Part shown: piece by piece, positions 57,952 through 64,000 of the stretch
Numbering within the stretch: the stretch's first letter is position 1
Layout of the letters: each line of letters starts with the position of its first letter
From: JANPLN01 sp043757265
GTDB taxonomy: Bacteria; Bdellovibrionota; Bdellovibrionia; Bdellovibrionales; JAGQZY01
DNA length: 64,000 bases
Direction: 5' to 3'
Assembly (NCBI GenBank): GCA_043757265.1
Contig: JAYUQP010000027.1
Location: 1-64,000 of the forward strand
The notes under the pieces: generated by a model
Told to the model about the DNA's origin: nothing
What the model saw: only the letters and a program-made list of their open reading frames with translations
The model's database searches: none
Translations under genes and position numbers: made by a program

Positions 57952-58197
57952 CAAAAAAGGTACGCCGTTCCTTTTAAGGTACGCCGTACGATTTGAGGTA
58001 CGCCGTACCTTTTGGTTAAGAACCGCGTCAAAATCTAGCTCTTTAAACCATAAAAACCAGCTCCGAAAAAAGATAAACACTAAAGAGAGACCTAAGCTCT
58101 TTGTCCTTAATCGACACCACTTTTTCGCCGTGATTTATGACGCGAATCTCAACCAAAAGGTACGGCGTACCTTAAAAGGAACGGCGTACCTTTTTTG
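57952..58197. repeat. Large inverted repeat with GGTACGCCGTACC units
   Basis: The left arm holds three related units (57959-57971, 57979-57989, 57997-58009); the right arm holds two (58159-58171, 58179-58190). The outer left segment 57952-57989 and inner segment 57997-58017 are each complementary to parts of 58151-58197, and 58018-58035 partly pairs with 58131-58148. Each unit is itself a palindrome. No gene between. Confidence 0.75.
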
Positions 58198-58306
58198 ATC
58201 TGGTCGCCGTGCTTTATTCACGAATATCCGCGAGGCAAATTTGTTGGTTCCGGTTTCGTACGTTTTGGTACCTTTTGCGGGTGGGATCGGATATGAATAG
58301 CGGACC

Positions 58307-59536
58307 ATGTCTGATGCGAAAAAATCTCATGCAAAGCTTATTGTATTTTTGATCGTTTTTCTTGATCTCGTGGGTTTTGGAATTTTCATTACGCTAAGTC
58401 CGTTTTTAGCGCGGCATTTTCAAGCATCTGAATTTGAAATCGGGCTTTTGATGGCCTCTTACTCGCTCATGCAGTTTTTATTTTCGCCATTTTGGGGACG
58501 ACTGAGTGATCGCTGGGGACGGCGGCCGGTGTTGCTACTTAGCCTTGTTGGAGGAAGTTTGTCCTACCTTGGAACTGCCTTTGCCCCAACGCTAGTGAGT
58601 ATGTTCATTTACCGATCGTTGGCGGGTGCCTTCGCGGCAAACATTTCCACGGCTCATGCTGCAATGGCAGACCTCACTGACAAACAAAATCGAACAAGCG
58701 CCATGGGCATGATCGGCGCGGCTTTTGGTTTAGGCTTTATCATCGGTCCGTCGCTTGGCAGTTTGTTTGGCTACATCGGCCTTCAACTTGGCGATAAAGC
58801 TCCTTTTGGGATTTTCTTCCCCGCACTGATGGCCTTTGTGGTCACATCGCTTAATTTTGTTTGGGCCTATTTTTATTTACCCGAAACAAAAAGAGCCGAC
58901 GAAGACGATCTTACTCAGGAAATTATTACACCAAAAAAAAATTCAGCTTTTATTGCCTACCTCATCGGTGTTTATTTTTTGGCAAGCTTCGCTATGCCAC
59001 TCATGGAAGTGATGCTTTTTCCGTTCGTAGCAGATCGCTTCAATTGGGACTTTGTTACATCGGGCATTGGTTTTGCGGTGGTTGGTTTGGTGATGGTGTT
59101 TACGCAAGGATTTTTAGTGCGTCGTTTGATGCCCTTGTGGGGAGAGCGTCGTTTGCTCGTTGTCGGCATGGTTTTAATGGGCATCGCGTTTTATATGATT
59201 TCCCTTTCGCACACAGTTTCTTTTTTAGCAGTTGCTATGGTTTTTGTGGCCATCGGAAATGGGTTTTCGCGACCGGCATTGTTGGGTATTGTGAGCGTTG
59301 CCGCCCGCGATAACGAACAAGGTAAAATCATGGGCGCTTCGCAAAGTGCAGCAAGCCTGGGTCGCATCTTAGGTCCAATTCTTGGCGGTTGGCTGTACAC
59401 ACAGTACGGAATGGAAAGCCCATTTTTAGCAGCAAGTCTTGTAACCGCGGTGGGCTTCATAGCTATTCTTTTTAAGTATTCGCAAATTCCTGATCAAAGA
59501 GCTACGGTGCCTGCTGGCGTCAAAAAGTCGTCGTAG
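58307..59536 (+). CDS. MFS drug-resistance-type transporter
   Basis: 409 residues with about 12 membrane spans. LIVFLIVFLDLVGFGIFITLSP opens it as in TetA-like members, with the motif A GRLSDRWGRRPVLL between helices 2 and 3, and a motif C-like stretch GMIGAAFGLGFIIGPSLG. Substrate unknown; drug or sugar efflux is plausible. The start ATG 58307 has only a weak ribosome site. Confidence 0.88.
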   Translation: MSDAKKSHAKLIVFLIVFLDLVGFGIFITLSPFLARHFQASEFEIGLLMASYSLMQFLFSPFWGRLSDRWGRRPVLLLSLVGGSLSYLGTAFAPTLVSMFIYRSLAGAFAANISTAHAAMADLTDKQNRTSAMGMIGAAFGLGFIIGPSLGSLFGYIGLQLGDKAPFGIFFPALMAFVVTSLNFVWAYFYLPETKRADEDDLTQEIITPKKNSAFIAYLIGVYFLASFAMPLMEVMLFPFVADRFNWDFVTSGIGFAVVGLVMVFTQGFLVRRLMPLWGERRLLVVGMVLMGIAFYMISLSHTVSFLAVAMVFVAIGNGFSRPALLGIVSVAARDNEQGKIMGASQSAASLGRILGPILGGWLYTQYGMESPFLAASLVTAVGFIAILFKYSQIPDQRATVPAGVKKSS

Positions 59537-59605
59537 AAAAGGTCACCAAAAAGGTCGACGCCGAGAAGGCCATCGAGAAAACTATCGCTAAACAAGGAGC
59601 GCAAA

Positions 59606-62284
59606 ATGAGTGAGATGTTATCCGATCGCTACAACCCTACCGACGTGGAAGCAAAAACCTACGCATGGTGGAAGCAAAAAGGTTATTTTAGAGCCGAGGA
59701 TAAATCCACAAAAGTTCCCTTCAGTGTTATTTTACCGCCGCCTAATGTGACAGGCTTTCTGCACATGGGTCATGCTCTCGATCATACGATTCAAGACGTG
59801 ATGATTCGTTGGAAGCGCATGAGCGGCTTTAACACTCTTTGGCTACCGGGCACCGATCACGCAGGCATCGCCACTCAGGCAGTGGTCGAAAAACTTCTCC
59901 ATAAAGAAACTAAAAAAACTCGTCATGATTTTGGCCGCGAAGTGTTTGTGGAAAAAATTTGGGAATGGAAAAACCAGTACGGCGAACGCATCTACAATCA
60001 GATGGAGCGTTTGGGTAACTCCGTCGATTGGGATAGAAAAGTCTTTACACTAGACGACGGTGTTTCAAAAGCCGTGCGCAATGTTTTTGTTAAGCTTTAC
60101 AAAAAAGGATGGATTTACAAAGGCGAAAAAATTGTCAACTGGTCGCCACCGCTTCAGTCGGCGATTTCGGATTTAGAAGTTGTGCACAAGGAGACCAAGG
60201 GAAGTCTTTATCACATTGCCTACACGATCGATGGAAGTGAAGAAAAGATTGTTATCGCCACCACACGGCCCGAAACCATGTTGGGCGATACGGCTATCTG
60301 CGTGAACCCCGAAGATGATCGCTATAAAAAACTTATTGGCAAAAAAGTTTCACTGCCGCTCACATCCCGTAAGATCCCTATTATCGCCGATAGCTATGTG
60401 GACAAAGAATTCGGAAGCGGCGCGCTTAAAGTAACGCCGGCTCACGATTTTAATGATTACGAACTTGGTAAAAAACATAAATTAGAATTTATTAATATTC
60501 TCAATAAAAACGGAACGCTGAATGAAAACGCGGGAGACTATAATGGTCTTTCAACTCAAGAGGCGCGCAAAAAAATCATTGCGAATTTAGAAGAGCAGGG
60601 CTTTCTGGTGAAGGTCGAGCCGCATATGCACTCTATTGGCTACTGCGATCGCACTGGTGCTATTGCTGAGCCCTTCGTGTCGGAGCAGTGGTTTGTACGC
60701 ACTCAAAGCATGGCTACGCCCGCTCGGCATATGGTGGAAAACGGAAGCATTACGTTTGAGCCTGAGATGTGGACCAAAACTTATCTTCATTGGATGAGCA
60801 TCATTCAGGACTGGTGTATTTCGCGCCAGCTTTGGTGGGGACACAGGATCCCGGCGTGGTATTGCGCTTCGTGTTCGCATGTCACGGTGAGCGAAACAGA
60901 CCCCACTGAGTGCGGTGAGTGCAAATCTAAAGACCTTCGTCAGGATGAGGACGTTCTCGATACATGGTTTAGTTCGGGGCTTTGGCCGTTTAGCACCTTG
61001 GGTTGGCCAAATAAAACCGAAGCACTCGAAACATTTTATCCAACTAGCGTGTTAGTTACTGGTCACGACATTATTTTCTTTTGGGTCGCCCGCATGATCA
61101 TGATGGGCTTAGAACTCACTGGAGATATTCCGTTTCGCAAAGTTTATATTCATGGACTCGTGCGCGATTCGGATGGAAAGAAAATGTCTAAATCGCTTGG
61201 CAATTCCGTCGACCCCGTAGAAATGATTGATCAGTACGGCGCCGATGCACTTCGATTTACGCTGATGGCACAAATTGCATCCGGAAAAGATTTAAAGTTC
61301 TCTGTAGATCGCCTCGAAGGCTATCGCAATTTCATGAACAAACTGTGGAACGCTGCTCGCTTTATTTTACAAAATACAGATGGAATAACGGTCAAGGATA
61401 TCGACAAAATCAAGTCGTCCAAGGATCTTTCGACAGCGGACCGTTGGATTGTACACCGCTCGGGCGAAGTGATGAACGATGTGGATAAATTCCTGAAAGA
61501 AGATCGATTTTCCGACGCTGCAAACTGCATTTATTCGTTTGTATGGCACGAGTTTTGTGACTGGTATTTAGAATTCTCGAAGCCCGTGCTCTACAAAGGC
61601 GAAGGTCAAACCAAACTCGCCACGCAGGTCGTGCTACTGCAAACACTGAATCGGATCACTCGTTTGCTCCACCCCATTGCGCCGTTTATTACAGAAGAGA
61701 TATATCAAAAGCTGCCGTTTAAAACCGAAGCTTGCATCGTTGATGAATATCCTACTCAGCAAAGCGATAAAATCTGGTTGGCCTTCGGATCTGCTGAATC
61801 GAGCCACGAGATGAAAGTGGTGATGGAAGTTATCTTGGCGGTCAGAAACATTCGTGGAGAAAATCTTATCAAGCCAAGTCAAAAAATGAAGGTTTGGGCG
61901 GTTCCGCAAGATGAAGTCACACAAAAAATCCTTCTGCGCAATCTGCCCGAGATCATGCGGTTGGCGGGTCTTGACGAATTGAAGGTTGAGCCGAGAAGCT
62001 CGCTTGCAAAGTGTGCTGTGTCGCCAGTTCGTTTTGCAGACACGCGCATTGATGTTGTGGTTCCGCTTGAAGGCCTGGTGGATATCGAGGAAGAGATGAA
62101 GCGTTTGCAGAAGCTCATCGAAAAGACGAACAAAGACGTGACGCTTTTGTCGAATAAACTTTCGAATGCTAACTTCGTAAAAAATGCGCCCGAAGATATC
62201 GTGCAAAAGGATACAGCTCTTTTAGCCGAGCTCCGATCAAAGATTTCTGGTTACGAAGAAGGTCTTACTCGTTTACGTAGTTAA
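59606..62284 (+). CDS. valS: Valyl-tRNA synthetase
   Basis: 892 residues. HMGH in PPNVTGFLHMGHALDH and KMSKS in DGKKMSKSLGN are the class I signatures; the editing domain has TRPETMLGDTA, and a CASC/CGEC zinc site sits near 430-450. The C-terminal coiled coil (EEEMKRLQKLIEKTNKDVTLLSNKL) is the ValRS arm. AGGAG at about 59596 supports ATG 59606. Interestingly the window's only tRNA is tRNA-Val at 10.3 kb. Confidence 0.97.
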   Translation: MSEMLSDRYNPTDVEAKTYAWWKQKGYFRAEDKSTKVPFSVILPPPNVTGFLHMGHALDHTIQDVMIRWKRMSGFNTLWLPGTDHAGIATQAVVEKLLHKETKKTRHDFGREVFVEKIWEWKNQYGERIYNQMERLGNSVDWDRKVFTLDDGVSKAVRNVFVKLYKKGWIYKGEKIVNWSPPLQSAISDLEVVHKETKGSLYHIAYTIDGSEEKIVIATTRPETMLGDTAICVNPEDDRYKKLIGKKVSLPLTSRKIPIIADSYVDKEFGSGALKVTPAHDFNDYELGKKHKLEFINILNKNGTLNENAGDYNGLSTQEARKKIIANLEEQGFLVKVEPHMHSIGYCDRTGAIAEPFVSEQWFVRTQSMATPARHMVENGSITFEPEMWTKTYLHWMSIIQDWCISRQLWWGHRIPAWYCASCSHVTVSETDPTECGECKSKDLRQDEDVLDTWFSSGLWPFSTLGWPNKTEALETFYPTSVLVTGHDIIFFWVARMIMMGLELTGDIPFRKVYIHGLVRDSDGKKMSKSLGNSVDPVEMIDQYGADALRFTLMAQIASGKDLKFSVDRLEGYRNFMNKLWNAARFILQNTDGITVKDIDKIKSSKDLSTADRWIVHRSGEVMNDVDKFLKEDRFSDAANCIYSFVWHEFCDWYLEFSKPVLYKGEGQTKLATQVVLLQTLNRITRLLHPIAPFITEEIYQKLPFKTEACIVDEYPTQQSDKIWLAFGSAESSHEMKVVMEVILAVRNIRGENLIKPSQKMKVWAVPQDEVTQKILLRNLPEIMRLAGLDELKVEPRSSLAKCAVSPVRFADTRIDVVVPLEGLVDIEEEMKRLQKLIEKTNKDVTLLSNKLSNANFVKNAPEDIVQKDTALLAELRSKISGYEEGLTRLRS

Positions 62285-62317
62285 GACCTACGTAAAACTT
62301 ATTAGGAAACGTGGAAC

Positions 62318-63109
62318 TTATTGACCATTGAGCAGTGATAAAAGATTTTGACTCGAAGCTAGCGGGCTATACATCGTTGTCGAGTGGTCACCAAATTGGT
62401 CAACTCTAAAAAACTGTGGATCAGGTTCGCCATTGGCAAGCACGTCAAATGTGTGGGTTACGACACCGTACAACGTTGTTTTGTTTTTTGTTGGATCAAA
62501 TAGGAAGACGGGACCTCCAGAAACACCAAACCAACCTGCGCAGGTGGTGTCTTCAAAAATTCCAATATAACCCGGATCTTTTTCCATCGGTGGAAATCCC
62601 TTTTGTACGCCTGTCGTACGACATTTTTGCGAGATTACTTTTTGGAATGTTGGATGAGGGAAACCGGCAATACTGACTTCGGAGTTTTCACCTATCGGTA
62701 GTAAGGATAGCTCGTGCTCGAACGTGATCTTAGTTTCTGTTAAAGATTTATCATATATCAAAAACGCAATATCGTTATTACCTTCATCAAAAATGATGCT
62801 TCCGGGCCGTACTGTTATCACTGAATTATTTTGATCCGTGAAATCCATTGAAAGAATAGTCATGTATTGATTTGCCAAGGCTACATCGAGCCCTTGATGA
62901 CTAAAACAATGTTTTGCCGTCACAGCGATTCCATGTTTAATGATCCAAGCTGTGCAAAAGATCGTACCGCTCCCTTTTAGTTGCCCAATCCAATTTAAAG
63001 CATTTGTGGCAATTCGACTTCCTTCCACACCCGGGCGTAAATCGCCAGCTTGAGCGTTAAAAGAAATTAGCAGAGCAAAAACGAGATAACGAAAAGACAT
63101 ATTCGGCAT
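62318..63109 (-). CDS. Exported trypsin-like serine protease (S1)
   Basis: 263 residues; signal peptide of about 22 residues (FRYLVFALLISFNAQAG). Triad visible: VTAKHCF (His), NNDIAFLIYD (Asp) and GVSGGPVFLF (Ser). Cysteines near the His (FCTAWIIKHGIAVTAKHC) make the normal first disulfide of trypsin-like proteases. Smaller and more ordinary than the protease at 44.5 kb. Start ATG 63109 or 63100. Secreted protease candidate. Confidence 0.88.
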   Translation of the reverse strand: MPNMSFRYLVFALLISFNAQAGDLRPGVEGSRIATNALNWIGQLKGSGTIFCTAWIIKHGIAVTAKHCFSHQGLDVALANQYMTILSMDFTDQNNSVITVRPGSIIFDEGNNDIAFLIYDKSLTETKITFEHELSLLPIGENSEVSIAGFPHPTFQKVISQKCRTTGVQKGFPPMEKDPGYIGIFEDTTCAGWFGVSGGPVFLFDPTKNKTTLYGVVTHTFDVLANGEPDPQFFRVDQFGDHSTTMYSPLASSQNLLSLLNGQ

Positions 63110-63250
63110 GACAATCCTTTTTTTATTTTAAAAGGATTTCTAGCACATCCGAGTTCGATAGCGTGAGAGTAAATAATTCCTGTCGATAACTTTGACAGTT
63201 GAGGTAAGTGATTGAAACTTTACCGTTATTTTAAAGATTCACCAGTGCAC

Positions 63251-63303
63251 AAAAAAGCCACCATAAAAAAATATTGATGTCGGAATCATTGTGGCTCTTT
63301 TTT
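63251..63303 (-). terminator. Probable terminator of the exported-protein gene
   Basis: AAAAAAGCCACCA (from 63251) pairs with TTGTGGCTCTTTTTT (ending 63303) around an imperfect inner stem; in minus-strand orientation it ends in T-rich sequence. It lies 25 bases past the stop of the gene at 63328. Confidence 0.5.
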
Positions 63304-63327
63304 AATAAAAGTTTAGATTTCGTCGGA

Positions 63328-63717
63328 CTAAAATCTGACGTAGGACCAAACTTCAGTGATGGCTTGTTCCAAGGACTCGCGAGCAGCGGTTCCATTAACA
63401 AGTAGAATTCGTACCGTTTCGAAATCTGTCGAGGACAACTCATTGCCACTGTCCATTTCGCCACAGGTTTTATCCACAAGCTTAAGGGTATAGCCTACTT
63501 CAATGTATGGCTTTACTTCGTCGTAAGATGCCTGCGAAAAAAACGGTGCGTATGCCCCGTTTTCAAATTGCGGTGGCCGACATTTCGCTGTAACTTCTAG
63601 TAATACCGACGAAATGATGGAACTGACCACTTGCGATCTTTCAGCAAGAAATTTTGCGTTCGCATTTGCGCTTGCTATCGTGCACACTGCAGAGATTGCG
63701 AAAAATATACTTTTCAT
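63328..63717 (-). CDS. Small exported protein of unknown function
   Basis: 129 residues; signal peptide MKSIFFAISAVCTIASANANA. Mature part is helical with cysteines in TAKCRPP and KTCGEMD, possibly a disulfide. Family not recognised. AAAGGAGAAC precedes ATG 63717. Confidence 0.65.
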   Translation of the reverse strand: MKSIFFAISAVCTIASANANAKFLAERSQVVSSIISSVLLEVTAKCRPPQFENGAYAPFFSQASYDEVKPYIEVGYTLKLVDKTCGEMDSGNELSSTDFETVRILLVNGTAARESLEQAITEVWSYVRF

Positions 63718-63753
63718 TTTGTTCTCCTTTTTTATCCCATTGGGAATTTTTGG

Positions 63754-64000
63754 TTATTTCGTAACAGTCACTTCGGCTTTGCAGTTCATTCTCCACATTC
63801 CAGACGCATAATCTCCGCCAGATACAGTCCACCTCAGCGGACCTATCGGCAGTAACTTGCCATCTGTTTGTGGAAGCTGAATGCTTGAATCAGCGCCTGC
63901 ATCTGCATCGCCGACATTCATACCAATGCTCATAAGCCCTGTCCTCGAAACAGAAACCGACAAATCCCCCAATGGTTTTTCTAAAGGCAGTTCAATCAAA
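63754..64000 (-). CDS. Partial protein running off the window end
   Basis: The last 82 codons, ending KAEVTVTK, of a gene whose start lies beyond 64000. Strand-rich (LSVSVSRTGLMSIGMNVG, LRWTVSGGDYASGMWRMNCK) and acidic, perhaps a surface-associated protein. It lies 36 bases ahead of the small exported-protein gene on the same strand, so they may share a transcript. TTG 63999 is the first possible start codon in view, but the gene may well start further out. Confidence 0.55.
   Translation of the reverse strand, partial: LIELPLEKPLGDLSVSVSRTGLMSIGMNVGDADAGADSSIQLPQTDGKLLPIGPLRWTVSGGDYASGMWRMNCKAEVTVTK

Noticed and set aside
61634..62206. 190-codon minus-strand frame opposite valS
   Set aside because: Antisense to the conserved valS C-terminal region; His/Phe/Arg-rich composition typical of shadows.
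1..64000. CRISPR array
   Set aside because: No evenly spaced identical direct repeats with unique spacers and no cas genes were seen; the repeat clusters at 10.4 and 29.6 kb have irregular spacing and differ in sequence.

Overview
The window looks like a chromosomal segment of a Gram-negative, motile and probably predatory member of the Bdellovibrionota (Bdellovibrio and relatives). This rests on: a TIGR02147-type protein (31.0 kb), a family I know mainly from Bdellovibrio and Fibrobacter; an MglA polarity GTPase; a Tad-type TadC joined to FHA-domain proteins; a dense set of secreted hydrolases and small lipoproteins; GTG/TTG starts with strong AGGAGG sites; and a G+C in the mid-40s judged by eye. 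Species cannot be fixed from sequence alone.

Layout. 0-2.2 kb: a HigB/HigA-like toxin-antitoxin pair, a small lipoprotein, a structured repeat and a GNAT acetyltransferase. 2.2-8.4 kb: leucyl aminopeptidase diverging from clpP-clpX-lon. 8.6-10.3 kb: a TPR/winged-helix regulator coupled to a small exported protein, a terminator and tRNA-Val(UAC). 10.3-17.4 kb: repeats, a FIST sensor plus SpoIIE-type phosphatase operon, a damaged-looking exported protein, a hybrid histidine kinase cut by an in-frame amber codon, and an outer-membrane protein. 17.5-24.7 kb: a second small acetyltransferase, msrA and a run of exported proteins (metallophosphoesterase, YiiX-like, SGNH hydrolase, OmpA family, PF03640 type). 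24.8-29.2 kb: ffs(SRP RNA)-dnaX-ybaB-recR-mglA-PPTase-PilZ, all on the minus strand. 29.2-32.5 kb: repeats, a heptad-repeat protein, the TIGR02147-type protein and a PHP phosphoesterase. 32.5-39.6 kb: metG, DUF4920 protein, nth, a secreted HExxH protein, a DsbA-like lipoprotein, sfsA. 39.8-44.5 kb: lipA-E2-lpdA-lipB, a lipoylation and 2-oxoacid dehydrogenase operon. 44.4-48.8 kb: a trypsin-like protease, exbB-exbD, and a sulfatase-like lipoprotein. 49.0-55.5 kb: an unbroken chain of six overlapping or abutting genes (tadC, DUF192, three FHA proteins, a PP2C-like pseudo-phosphatase). 55.6-62.3 kb: maf, proC, divIVA-like, an MFS transporter, valS. 62.3-64 kb: another trypsin-like protease and small exported proteins; the last gene runs off the window.

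The best candidates for something undescribed are (1) a family of structured elements with a conserved three-way-junction head and long locus-specific stems (1567-1681 and 42172-42299), whose two heads differ by compensating changes; (2) the TadC-FHA operon ending in a PP2C fold that has lost its metal-binding aspartates; and (3) the amber codon in the receiver domain of the hybrid kinase. Intergenic DNA is unusually rich in inverted repeats. All product names come from reading motifs by eye; no database search was run.
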